NCBI GenBank assembly: GCA_964023275.1
Contig: OZ029915.1
Location: forward strand, 15,568,712 to 15,632,711
Reading direction: 5' to 3'
DNA length: 64,000 nucleotides
From: Norana najaformis
Lineage: Eukaryota; Annelida; Clitellata; Crassiclitellata; Hormogastridae
A model generated the notes under the pieces. It was not told the origin of the DNA. It did no database searches and worked only from the letters and a program-made list of their open reading frames with translations. The first letter of the stretch is position 1, and every line of letters starts with the position of its first letter. Both the position numbers and the translations under genes were made by a program. Shown here in pieces: positions 51,396 to 61,339 of the stretch.

Positions 51396-52200
51396 CAAGG
51401 TGCAAGGTGATGTCCTCATCTGTCCGAGAGGGAATAGGGTGCTAGGCCTGAAGGTCCGCAAAGGATGTTGGGTCTGCTCGACTGGCTGTTCCTCCGAGCT
51501 CAAAATCTGCACTGCTGCTCTGATGTTACCATCTTCCAGTTTTGCGATCACAGCTGATGCTATAGATTCGTGACCCTGGGGTCCCTCATTGTGGTTCCCA
51601 TTCCGCTTGACAAAAGCAATCGGTGCGAAAATTGGGCATTGGAGTTCATCTTGGCAGTGAAAATGGCAATTCGTTTTTTGATAATAGAGGTTGCATTGTG
51701 GCGTCTGCCCCCTCTGGCTGGGGAAACCAAGATGAAACTGCTAGAAAGCAGAAGAGTATGCCAAGTATCTGGGTTAGTCGAGTCAGACAGGATATGACTT
51801 ATAATCTGAGAGACTAGATGGCCCAAAGAGGAGCAAGCAGCCTTGGGAATGTGTTTTAGCAGCCAGCATGCAGGGTTAGGGTGAGCTAAGGAAGGACTCT
51901 CCATTGAAGTGAGAGGGGTCTCCCCCATTGGGGCAAGACCCAGAGACCGGTAGGGCCCCTCCTCCCTGTGCACACAAAGACTGACCAGAGGCAACAAGCC
52001 TGTCCTCTCTGCCTGGAGTGTCTGAAGGGAGGACGGACAGCGGTGGTTTATGAGATCCCAGGCATGGACTATCACGAAGGCCGTGTTTATGAACCAACCC
52101 ATAGCCCCAGTGCATCAGAACAGGATACATTGAGTAATATAGGTATGAAGCCCACCATAGATGATTTAGGGGAGTCGGACTGAGAAGAGAATGGACTTCA

Positions 52201-52576
52201 TAGTGGTATACAGGTGGTATGTCATTACTGCTAGGTCTGTAGCAGTCGGTGTGAAATAGTAGCTCAATCCATCTTAAATTAGGCGTTTAATTCAAATAAT
52301 TCTCCAATGCATTCCTTTACAATTATATAAATAAGTTTAAAAGATTACTGCAGGCTGCTTGACACTGATTTGGGTTCAGAAAGTTGGGATATATGCTATG
52401 GTGCAATAAAACTTGTCAATGAACTAGTGACATTGGTTAAAGGTGAGAAAATCTTGTACTTAATCTTTCAAAGGCAGTGACTGAAAGACCAAGTTGAAGA
52501 CTTTTAGACTATTTGTTTCCATGGTAAGTTTCTTTTTGGTTTCTTAAAAAGATTGTTTTTCTTTACAAATGTATAG
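52201..52576. other. end of intron 2
   Basis: No element recognised. Ends in a good pyrimidine stretch (TTGTTTTTCTTTAC) and acceptor TATAG at 52576. Confidence 0.5.
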
Positions 52577-52730
52577 GGCATTCTGATGAAGGCAGAGTCC
52601 TACTACCAAATGATGCAGTTCGAATATGCCTTAATGTTCTATCATCGAGGCAACAAACTTCGTCCAGAAGTGCAGGCATTCCGACTTGGTATACAGAAGT
52701 CACGTGAGGCAATTGATAATTCCATTGGTG
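52577..52730 (+). CDS. ODAD4: ODAD4/TTC25-like, exon 3
   Basis: A 154-bp exon from acceptor GTATAG| to donor GGTG|GTTAGT (phase 1 exit). It encodes GILMKAESYYQMMQFEYALM and FYHRGNKLRPEVQAFRLGIQ then KSREAIDNSIG. This is TPR3 plus the LRP--FR-GIQK--EAI-NS segment characteristic of TTC25/ODAD4, the strongest family signal of the gene. The chain so far is 154 complete codons plus one base; the vertebrate protein is several hundred residues longer. I searched by eye for the next conserved exon to 64000 and did not find it, so intron 3 exceeds 11.2 kb. Confidence 0.87.
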
Positions 52731-53133
52731 GTTAGTACAGGATATTTAATATAACATAGCCTACATTTCATAGTCTCCATTATCGTTATGATGACAATGA
52801 TACAGGAATTGCAGATGGAAAAGCAATGGTATACAGCATTAAAACTAGGGTTAGGCATTGATTAAACTTTATAATTGCGTTAGTCACAGATTGAAAATTT
52901 TAATTGTGATTAATTATGCAATTAAAAATAACAGAATTAAACATAAATTATATTATAATATGTATTATATAAAATATAGTTATAAATATTATAATTGCAT
53001 TATATTATTACAAAAATGGCATTGCCTCACAGAATGTTATAAATTATAACAATGTGATGAACTCCCTTTATTTTACTGGAGTTGCCAGGTTCCAACTACC
53101 CCTAAGTGGCATGCAGAACAGGACCCAAATGCC
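52731..53133. other. intron 3, AT-rich start
   Basis: AT-rich, with repeated TTATAAT/ATTAAT words around 52850-53010. No gene seen. Confidence 0.4.
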
Positions 53134-53337
53134 AGGATGATGCTGAAGACCTCCATGCCCCCAGGAAATGCGGCGACCCATGGCCAATGGGTCGAGGTTT
53201 CGGCCCTATACTCTGCAAGTCCTGGTTATATGGGTAGGATGATGCTGAAGACCTCCATGCCCCCAGGAAATGCGGCGACCCAGGGCCAGTGGGTCGAGGT
53301 TTTGGCCCTATACTCTGCAAGTCCTGGTTATATGGGT
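53134..53337. repeat. two 102-bp tandem repeats
   Basis: AGGATGATGCTGAAGACCTC begins at 53134 and again at 53236. The units differ at about four positions, and the unit length is divisible by three so both strands stay open across it (plus frame 53137-53523). The sequence contains GGCCCTATACTCTGCAAGTC. It is likely a minisatellite, not a gene, as the frame matches nothing known and continues into ordinary sequence. Confidence 0.85.
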
Positions 53338-54161
53338 AGGACATCTTTAGATCATGTAAATATGAACTGTATACTACAGAACGCACAGTCAATTACTTTT
53401 AAATATAATATTCTATTATACATTGCAATCAGGCAGTTGACTCTCCTACCTCTACAAATTATTCTGTTAACTCTACAGAAAATATACTTTACTTCGCTTA
53501 AGGGTGGCCTCCCAGGAATGTAAAACCATACCTCATTCAGGGAAAAGGGGCCATTAACGGAATCAACGGATCAGTTGCTACTAAACAATACTCAAAAGAC
53601 TGTTGGTCTCTTGAGGTGAAATGAAATGGACGGATATTTCTCCAGAGATGGGCCCAGTTTTCCTTCAAGATAGCAACGTTTAACTAGCTTAGCTACTTAA
53701 CAAAGGGATGGCTAGGTCTTAGTACTGGTTAACTTGCTCACCTGTGTTCATTGCTCGGCTGGAGTCGCTGCTCCTGTATCTGCAAAGATGAAGACTATCC
53801 AGCCCAAACAAGCCTCCTCAGCACACCAATAAAGCCACCATCACCAGAATCACCAGAAGATGCCACCAGGCGAACCAACTCAGTCCCCAGCCAGTAGACG
53901 AGTGAGAAAGATGGGCCTCCCATTTTCCTTATGCTAAACATGCTGCTCTGGTACTCACTACTAGCCCTTGCAACAGCTGGTCCTTCAAGCCAATACTCGT
54001 TGGGCTTCATGATACTGAGAGCCGAAGGCAGGCCTGAATATAGCTGGCCGTTCTGCCAGTCAGGCGGTGCCTGCCTCATTCTCTAGGTTCACAGGCTGGC
54101 CTATACCAGTTCCTGCAAGACACCTCCGTCCATCCGGCTTGCCCTAATTACTCTCCCTTAA
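53338..54161. other. intron 3, unrecognised
   Basis: A minus frame at 53795-54079 (94 aa, with QAPPDWQNGQLYSGLPSALS) has no family signal. Nothing else is supported. Confidence 0.3.
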
Positions 54162-54265
54162 CAGGTGGATCTTCATTACTTACATGCTCATTTATCCAAA
54201 TTCAGGTCTCTAGCAGGTGAATCTCCATTATTTACATCCTCATTTATCCAACTTCAGATCTCTGG
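54162..54265. repeat. 52-bp tandem duplication
   Basis: Two units starting CAGGTGGATCTTCATTA (54162) and CAGGTGAATCTCCATTA (54214), sharing CTCATTTATCCAA and TCTCT at the end. Diverged by several substitutions. Confidence 0.75.
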
Positions 54266-55059
54266 CGCTGGTGTCACGCACCTGAACTAGAATGGACACC
54301 CTCACTATTACCAAATGAAACCCTGATGTCCAGAACATAATGTCACTGCCTGTACAGGCCATTGTCAAGTCCAGAAATTAATTAAATTTTGCATCTACTA
54401 AAGGGTCTGTTTCCCTACAATACTTAGCATGTGAAAATCTTTTGGATTTGGGATATAAAAATCAAATAAAATTGAAACAATGCAAAAACATGAAAAGAAT
54501 ATTTTAAAAGCGTTTAATTCTGATAAATCAGAAAAAAATTGGTACACTTGAAGAAAAATAAGAAAAGTTTCATCATGTAAGAGGACATTTTATCTTCTTT
54601 TTTCAAGTAATTCGTTTTTTCTTCTAACTGACCTTTTGCTGACAAATGCTGTGAACTATAGTCTGTTGTCACATTATAAGGTTTGCAGTCTTTAAGGGTT
54701 TACTTAATCAAAGTGTTCATATTGGTAACCTTTTTGGCTTTGCTGATTTCTCTTGTATTGTTAATGAAAGTTGATATGATGGACTTCAAATAGTTGAGGC
54801 TGAACTGGATTCACGAGGGTTATTCAAAACAATAAATATATGTTTGTTTTTTGGATGATACTGTATTGTACAGATACTGTGACGATAATTAAACTCTTTT
54901 TGCTGTAATATTTGCACACTGCTGTGTATTCAGTCTTTACAATAAACACTTCATGTAATAAACATTTTGGTATCCATACTTCTTTTAATTAAATAAATTA
55001 AAAACTAAAATTTGACTCAATTCAAGCAACCATAACAAGTCACTTGTGTCATTTCGTTC
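54266..55059. other. intron 3, unrecognised AT-rich
   Basis: No open frame or repeat structure recognised. Confidence 0.3.
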
Positions 55060-55240
55060 TGAGCTTGAGACTTACCTTTTTCTAATTATCATCCACCGTA
55101 GACTGCCTCTCTTTCGGTGGACAGACGATCTGGATATTGACCCGATGGCAGTTTTGGCTTTGGTGCACCCATCGGTTGATGCCTTTTGCATTATACACCA
55201 GCGCAATAGAAGTTACTAATAACAGTCAGCAGTTCCTGAC
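55060..55240 (+). mobile_element. CR1-group 3'-end fragment
   Basis: The complement contains GCATCAACCGATGGGTGC and AGAGAGGCAGTCTACG, which match the 3' region seen at 61550-61640 in the other orientation. The fragment is therefore in plus orientation and truncated. Confidence 0.55.
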
Positions 55241-55259
55241 ACCAGCCATTTGGTGGCTA

Positions 55260-55846
55260 ATGGGTGTGAACAAATGATCTCCACTCTCTTCAGTCAATCG
55301 TCTTTTCAGTCAAATTAAGTGCTGTTCTTGTGTTTTGTTGAGTTTTGTTAAGTCCTTGTTATGTTGTCTATCCAGCATAGCCATGGTCTTCCTTTGCTTC
55401 TATTTCCATCACATCTTGCATGTAATGCATTGTGTGGGATTCAGTCAACTGGTATTCTTTCCACATGGCCAAAACATTGGATTCTTTGCTGGATGACTTT
55501 ATCGAATAGAGTTATATGCATATTTAAGAACTGTCATTGAATATTTATTTATTTCATCACTTCTAATTTTTTTTAGCTCTGAAATTTCTGCAATTTTTCA
55601 TAGCCAGTTCGTTTCTGTTGTGTGGAATCTTTTTTCATCTTACATTTTTATTGTCCAGCATTCTGATCCATATAGAATAATGGGTTGCACCACTGTCTCA
55701 TATATTCTTGCATTTGTTTTCTTTGTTATTTCCCTGCTTCTCCATATCTTGGCCATTCTTCTAAATACTTGTGGTGTGCATCCAATTCTTATTTGTATGC
55801 CTTTCTGGCTATTATCTGATCTAATGACTTCAATCATAAGGCCCAA
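55260..55846 (-). mobile_element. RTE-like LINE C-terminal fragment
   Basis: The minus strand reads RMAKIWRSREITKKTNARIY and VVQPIILYGSECWTIKM (55770-55640), then in other frames IQCFGHVERIPVD, DGNRSKGRPWLCWIDNITRT (about 55480-55350). These are the LYG-E-WT and FGH/GRPR-W-D blocks of RTE C-termini. A family distinct from the others by its residues. Decayed. Confidence 0.65.
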
Positions 55847-56130
55847 CGCATCAGTTGATGGTCACTTCAAGTTAAAATCAGAGTAAAAAATTATAAACCA
55901 TTGGAGAAGCTGGGTTGTAAGAAAAACCAGAAGCCAGGCTACAGTGTGTAAGCATGTTGGAAGAGATGTGTCTTAGGTTTATACCTGAATGACTTAAAAG
56001 AATCAGCAGATCAAATAGAACTTTGGCAGTGAATTCCAAAGCCATGGACCAGCTGACAAGGCCTTAGAGCCCAACACTGTTCACCGAAAGAGTCACTCAC
56101 CACTTCTTCATAGGTTGGCAGAGGGTAACC
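55805..56130 (-). mobile_element. CR1-group 3'-end fragment
   Basis: Starts with TCTAATGACTTCAATCATAA and contains AACGCATCAGTTGATGGTCA, parallel to 56705-56790 and 61540-61580. The part at 56025-56060 (ATTCCAAAGCCATGGACCAG) corresponds to the complement of the conserved GP--WNSL codons near the LINE C-terminus. Confidence 0.55.
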
Positions 56131-56681
56131 TGTCCAATTGGCAAACTATTGAGCTCAGGTGTTTGCTGACTACTGTACAGGAATTGGCTTACAATGCCTA
56201 CCCGGGGTTTAGCACTGTAACCTTACTTTGTGACTCCTAGTTGAACAAAGTTTGCCCTTATTCACAATTGAAGACCAAGCTCTCTTTTCTTTCTTTATAG
56301 TCGAAATTAAACTTCGTTTATTAACAGCGTTTATTTCACATCTACAGACAGTCACAGTTAAACTGTAGTCTCTGACAATCAGCACTTCTTCAAAAAGCAA
56401 CCTCACAGACTTGATTCGAATCTGAGACTCTGTCTAGACATGTCTGCTAATGTACACCTGGTACTAATACAACAATATATGCAGTTCATTAAAATGCAAG
56501 AAATGAGCAACACAAACAGCTGCTGTATGTTATACAGGTGTCAGTATGGGCGTCGGAATGGTTTTAAAAGTGGTACGGCTCACTCCCCAGCCAAGCAATA
56601 AGTGAGTCACCGAAGATGTCGAGAGTGAGCCTCCAGAGAACGCTGAGAAAATGCGGAAACAAGCTGATATATGTTGCATAT
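56131..56681. other. intron 3, unrecognised
   Basis: No supported feature; short frames only. Confidence 0.3.
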
Positions 56682-57377
56682 ACAACATGCAATTGAACAT
56701 AGTTTATCTAGTCTAATCTAATGACTTCTGAAACGCCATTATCATAACATGCAAAGCGTCACTCAATGGTCGCTTCAAGTGAACTCGCAATCAACATTGT
56801 AATCCATTAGTGAAGCCCGGTTTGATGTCTAGTAAGTCACGCATGCAACAGTGTTATTCTAAAAATATCTTCCACTCATTTCTGTGCTTAATTACATTAT
56901 CTTAGCCTAAATGTCATTAGATTAGACTAGATAAACTATGTTCAATTGCATGTTGTAATGAAGAAGTGCTTGACAGCAGTGTTATTATCGTAATGAAAAC
57001 GAAAATGATTAGCATTTCGTTCACACGAACTAAAACTAGAACAAAAAACAAATTTTGAACTGAAACTATATAAAAACTAAAATAAGACGGTTTTGAACGA
57101 AATAGAAACGAGAACGAAAAAGAAAATTTGAACGAAGTCCTGTGAATCATAATGTATTAACCTCCTTAGCATTAACCCCGAGCATTACTCGGGCCCAAAA
57201 TTCTGTGTAAAAATGGTTAACCCCGAGCGTGACTCGGGGTAATTAACATTCATATTATATGGCTCTCAGAAAATTTTATATATGGCACTCAGAAAACGTT
57301 ATATTTTTGAAATCTAATGTCAATTAGGCTAAGATAATGTAATTAAGCACAGAAATGAGTGGAAGATATTTTTAGAA
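56682..57377. repeat. compound inverted repeats
   Basis: A 44-bp sequence at 56682-56725 (ACAACATGCAATTGAACATA...) is perfectly inverted at 56913-56956. Next to the latter, a 53-bp sequence at 56857-56909 is perfectly inverted at 57325-57377 (TAGGCTAAGATAATGTAATT...). Thus one contiguous minus-orientation block, 56857-56956, has its two halves duplicated in plus orientation on either side of it. A CR1-type 3' end occupies 56705-56830. The right-hand copy lies in the leader of the piggyBac remnant. Confidence 0.85.
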
Positions 57378-57870
57378 TTGGGTCATAAACATGAAAATCA
57401 ACCAATCGAATCGGACATTTAAATCACGAATTTAAATAACCCAAAATGGCGGCGTGTTTTTGTGGCCTTACCTACGACGATGAAATTCTACAAATTCTTC
57501 ATGAATTTGCATCAGATGATGACAGTTTCGACAATAAAAACTTGTATTTTGCTCCCAGTGAAGAAGATAAAGTGGCTTTCACTAAAACACATTTGACATT
57601 GACTCCGAGTTCAAATGGCTTCTGATGCATGTAATGGGGCCGTCAAACTGGGTCAGGCAGATGACTAGGGCGAGATAGACTGGAGTGAATAGGTATCAGA
57701 TTATCCAGTTTCGCCTCTGACTGTTCCATTTACACGTGTCTGCGGCAGACCAGCCCATGGTGCACCATTTTTTTCACTTTTTCTTACTGTTTTTACATAA
57801 CAATTTTTTGATGTGCTAGCTGAACAGACCAATCTGTATGCTCAGCAGAATAGATCAGGTGAACAGCAGG
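57158..57870 (+). mobile_element. piggyBac remnant inside the hAT
   Basis: TTAA followed by CCTCCTTAGCATTAACCCC at 57158-57180, with internal inverted CCCCGAGC/GCTCGGGG-like motifs (57175-57240), resembles a piggyBac terminus and its TTAA target. A short frame at 57446-57625 (MAACFCGLTYDDEILQILHE) may be the acidic transposase N-terminus. At 57765-57860 the sequence FFSLFLTVFT--FFDVLAEQ then TNLYAQQNRSGEQQ matches the F---F----L--I-EQTNLYA-Q signature of piggyBac transposases. A matching right end was not found. The insertion lies within the hAT and is therefore younger than it. Confidence 0.65.
57446..57625 (+). pseudogene. piggyBac-type transposase N-terminal fragment
   Basis: A 59-codon frame with ATG in a good context (AAAATGG). 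Asp/Glu/Ser-rich after a short hydrophobic start (ILHEFASDDDSFD), as is common for the disordered N-terminus of piggyBac transposases. The assignment rests on the EQTNLYAQQ block 190 bp downstream on the same strand. Confidence 0.45.
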
Positions 57871-58696
57871 CAGGTAAACCCATGCATGTGTCAGTTACAA
57901 CTATAATTTTCACGTGGGTGGACTTGGGTAAGCAGAATGCTATTACCCGGTTAGCCGATTTGGTAACAAAATAGTGGGGGTACATTTTCTGATGGGAATA
58001 ATGTTGCCATTTGCATCGCCTATGTTACCTGGAAAGAAACTTCCCCAAAAGCACAAGCAGATTTGGCAGATTCCAGAAGAAAGTCTAGCACAAAGCATCA
58101 ACACCTCAGATGGGAACTTGCCAAAGAACTAAACAGAAGTTTCATACGTGCTTGCAACTGACTTCATGGGCATGTTCCTCGCTCGTGCTGGCCAGCAGTG
58201 AAAGAGGTCACATCTGGGTCAAGCTTATGGGTTGCTTCCATACTTGCATCTTATGCTCAGAAATTAAGATCGCAACTTCCAAAGGGCTGCCCTAAGAAAA
58301 CTTAGTATAAATGAAAAGCATGCAAAGTTGCTTTGAGCCGAGTTGGATGCTTCCACATTTACCACGAGAAAAATCAAATAGTGGTTCCATGAACCAGTGC
58401 TGTATAAATAAGTAAGTGCCTGTGGGGTATAAAGAAGGTAAGCAGTATAGCACTATAGCACTGTTCAAATTTTCATTCTAAATTGTCCTCCTAGAACTAT
58501 TCAGTCCAGTCTGTTGAGAAAGAGGAGTTGATCGAGGAAGCTTCAGCCATCTTCAAGATGACCATCCACTGTCAATCCAGCACACTCGAGCATTTCTCAA
58601 ATTGGCTCTTTTCAGAGCCACGAAATATTTGAAAAGGAAACATCTTGTGTTTTTGATGTTGTAGTTGTAGCCTATTACTGTGCATGTGTTTGGGAG

Positions 58697-58888
58697 GTGG
58701 TGGGGTGGGTAGGCAACCCCAACATTTTATTTCAAAACTGGACAAAAGGATTGAAAGAGGAGATTAAATGCTACGTGGAACGGATTTTTTCATTATGTGG
58801 TCTTCTAACTGCTGGTAGAAGGAACAGAATGTCGAAATCACTAGAGATGAATGCATTTCTAAAACTAAATTGCAGCATTTTGAAATAG
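58697..58888 (+). pseudogene. hAT transposase C-terminal dimerisation segment
   Basis: The last 37 residues read VERIFSLCGLLTAGRRNRMS and KSLEMNAFLKLN, matching the hATC signature (-ER-FS--GL------R--L----E---FLK-N). It is open to the natural stop, 270 bp before the right terminal repeat, exactly where a hAT gene should end. The catalytic core upstream is not recognisable. Confidence 0.75.
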
Positions 58889-59175
58889 ACAGCAATGTTT
58901 CGATTACTTCACTGAACTTACCTTATTTTTAGAAATACATGCAGAACTGAAACTAGAACTAAAACTAAAACTAAAACTTAAATCATTTTTGTAGCAGAAC
59001 TAAAACTAAAACGAAAAAGATTTGGAAAATAAAAATTGAACTAAAACTAAATTAATTGTGCTGGGAAAAGTAAAATTAGAACTTGAACTAAAATGTTCAG
59101 ACCCTGAACTAAATAAAAACTAGAGTAAAAAAGATTTCCTGAACTGTAATAACACTGCCTGACAGTTCAAGAATA

Positions 59176-59640
59176 CTAAAAGTGACTGAAAACCGAACGT
59201 AGATAGTTGTTCAAAGCAACAAAGTCACATGCCACTGCAACTATGTCAGTGTTGTCTGGGGCATTGTGATATATGTTTGGAAGCATAACAGTGTTCAAGC
59301 ATTCCTGTCCCATCGTTGATCTGAAAAATGTCTTCCGTTGTCGCAGTGTACTGAAACTACGTTCAGTCATAGCTGATGTAGTAGGATAACTAAGAGCAGT
59401 GCTATAAGAGTTTCAAATTCTTTGCACGTGCGCCTTACTGGACCCAATTCCTTCAGACTGTCGATAACCTGCTGAATCGTAAGCACTGGCGATGAGATGC
59501 TTGACATAAGCCTCACACTTCAAGCTTGACTCTGTCTGAGTTTGAATCTTCATGTTTTTCAAAACGACGAGTTGCATCTTTCCATGAACAGAAGGCAGAA
59601 GAGTTAAATGTTGGATCCGAACTTTTAGAGGAAAAGTTTA
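59176..59640 (-). pseudogene. TTF-type zinc-finger hAT transposase, internally deleted
   Basis: On the minus strand FCSWKDATRRFEKHEDS (59610-59550) corresponds to the --NWK-A---F--HE-S--H element of TTF-type zinc fingers at the N-terminus of ZMYM/hAT-like transposases. At 59370-59176 TERSFSTLRQRKTFFRSTMG and QECLNTVMLP correspond to the hATC end (-ERSFSALRR-K-YLRSTM-Q-RL). Only about 180 bp separate them, so the core of roughly 500 residues is gone. Terminal repeats were not identified. Confidence 0.6.
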
Positions 59641-60151
59641 GTCCCATGCTGTGAATTATTGGCACAATGCGCGGCCCAACTGATCGTTCCAATGCAGCCA
59701 GGGCCAACGTGCATACCAGTTGAACTGAAAACATCGTTTATCGTCAGCTCATTTGGAGACATCAGTATATGTGGATGCCAACTCGCAGAAATTTCCAAAA
59801 GCCATGTCATATGTATAATGACATGCATTTACACAAACAGTGGTTGTTCTAATCACTGCACTAATAGCAGTTACCTGCTTTTCAGTGTCAAAACTAATGC
59901 AGTCAGCCTGTGAGGTTCTGCTTGGGATGCTTTTAGCTACAGTGACAGGATTTTCATGGACAACAGGATCGATTGATTTCACACAGTTGGCGGCATGGCT
60001 AGGCCTACTACTTTGAGTTATGGTACTCTCAGTAACACTGGTAATGTGAGCTGAAGAAATGATTGCAGTGACAGCGACATCACTCCTGACGTTATTTAAA
60101 TCAGATATTGGAAAGCTGCAGGAAAAGCATGATACTGTGCAAGTAGCCTTT
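59641..60151. other. no recognised feature
   Basis: A minus frame (60195-59749, 148 aa) is Ser/Thr-rich and begins inside the neighbouring microsatellite, so it is probably spurious. Confidence 0.3.
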
Positions 60152-60255
60152 ATTCCTTCCTTCCTTCTTTCCTTCTTTTCTTTCCTTCCTTCCATCCTTC
60201 ATTCCTTCCTTCTTTCCGTCTTTCCTACCTTCCATCTTTCCTTCCTTCTTTTCGC
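60152..60255. repeat. (TTCC/CTTT)n pyrimidine microsatellite
   Basis: About 100 bp of interrupted TTCC and TTTC repeats on the plus strand. It creates Lys/Glu/Gly/Arg-rich frames on the minus strand that are artefacts. Confidence 0.9.
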
Positions 60256-61339
60256 TCCTTTTTGCCAAAAACAATGCAGCGACAGTGGTCAGTAGTTGCT
60301 TCATTTGCAATTTGATCCTGGAATAGAAAGACTCGCCTGTTCTGCGTTGCATAATTAAACGGCGAACGTTCATAAGCAAACTGTTGCAGCTTCTTCTTCC
60401 ATGTAAAATTCGACATTTCAATTTCGTAATTGGGACTGTTTTGCCTTTTCTTCCTTGCGCCACGTTCTATTCTTTTCATTATTTTGGCAACTATAAGCTA
60501 ATGCTCACTTACACTATATATCTGCTCAACTAATCGGAGCATAAGCTTCAAATATTTCTAACACCAATGTTCCAAATGCCTAGTTTCACGGTGGGGCCGT
60601 TTGCTAAGACTGAACTTCATGATATCAGGTTTCCTTGGCCAAGACGACTAAGATATATGTGCAGCTGCCAACAGACTTGGCACACATTTCTTCTGAATTT
60701 ATATCCCAGGAGATCTAGACCGGTTCATAGGTCGAGTGCAGTAAACTGCTGATGGGACTACCATTTCCTATAACCGCACAGAAGTTCGATATCTATGATG
60801 ACAGCTAAGATGCAGAGAGCAGTAGCCTCTCTGCCAAACAATCTCTCTGCTTAATTACTTGTCCAGATTTATAGTATAAGCTGACCAGTGAGTAGTCCCA
60901 CCCCATGTTCAGCGTTCATATAAACAGTTAAATACCCAAAATAATTCTACAATTTCAACAGAAAAGTTGGATGGCAAAACCCTATTCTTGCCGTCCCACT
61001 TCTTAAACTGGGACGATTCAAGCCGTCCCACGGACATAGGTTCCGATGCCCATAGGTGTCCATCAATCAAGAAGCGAGCCATAGGTCACCTCTAAACCTT
61101 TTCCACAGTTAACATTGTGCATTTCTGCCTTAGCCTACACCTGGGATGGCATCAAATAAACTTGGCCTAGCAAGCAATTACACACACACACCCCTCACGT
61201 GCCGCTAAGTACCCAAATGAGCAAACTAAGCCTAAAGTAAAAAAATGGAGTTGACAGTCACAGTGTCCACTGATCGAGTGCTATGTCTCCTAGTGTTAAG
61301 GGTGAGCATGAAATTTAGATAGGTCAAAAGATTTAAATG
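60256..61339. other. intron 3, unrecognised
   Basis: Short frames only (for example plus 60567-60752). No splice-framed exon resembling later ODAD4 exons was seen. Confidence 0.35.

Larger units (their letters stand above)
45463..51403 (+). mobile_element. young RTE-type LINE, copy 2, split by DNA transposon
   Basis: Same family and same ends as copy 1 (30491-33801), inserted into RLE copy D. Left flank AAGGTGGTATGT (45451-45462) and right flank AAGGTGATGT (51404-51413) look like a target-site duplication with a 2-nt difference on the left. Using the right version, copy D rejoins in frame. At 48528 the RT frame is interrupted by a 2.6 kb DNA transposon and resumes at 51153 (KSKRRFFGHVMRSDG). 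Without that insert, EN and RT would have no internal stop apart from the ATGA junction, so this was the better-preserved copy. Confidence 0.92.
44655..52200 (-). mobile_element. RLE-group retroelement, copy D, split and internally deleted
   Basis: From the right, minus strand: N-terminal region LLKHIPKAACSSLGHLVSQI (51870), VSPARGGRRHNATSIIKKRI (51700), VIAKLEDGNIRAAVQIL (51550-51500) and RPSTLFPLGQMRTSP (51450-51405). After the RTE insertion it continues LNQNLSPFQVTEQDIL (45450-45410), FPAGSSGGPDGLRSKHI (45390-45340), GGLRPIAIGYVWRRL (45200-45150), FSPLQLGVGTPGG (45090) and VLVKLDFSNAFNSL (45000-44960, motif A). The RT then stops abruptly and the next sequence is the C-terminal RVSEDPRETAFLC and NLIAFQGTFEEPD (44840-44750), so RT core, zinc finger and most of the nuclease were deleted. 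The 3' end meets (TAA)n. Confidence 0.75.
56977..59157 (+). mobile_element. hAT DNA transposon with TIRs and 8-bp TSD
   Basis: Ends CAGTGTTATTA (56977-56987) and TAATAACACTG (59147-59157) form 11-bp terminal inverted repeats. The 8-bp flanks are CTTGACAG (56969-56976) and CCTGACAG (59158-59165), 7 of 8 identical, as expected for hAT. Subterminal regions at about 56990-57130 and 58930-59140 are rich in AACTAAAAC/GAACGAAA words typical of hAT transposase-binding arrays. A hAT dimerisation segment is encoded near the right end, while the centre is occupied by piggyBac remains. The 2.2 kb length and broken centre show it is dead. Confidence 0.8.

Noticed and set aside
53795-54079. 94-aa minus frame as a host exon
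   Set aside because: No splice sites in frame and no family signal; strand opposite to the host gene.
60101-60479. Lys/Glu/Gly/Arg-rich minus frames (120 and 84 aa)
   Set aside because: Translation of the (TTCC/CTTT)n microsatellite.
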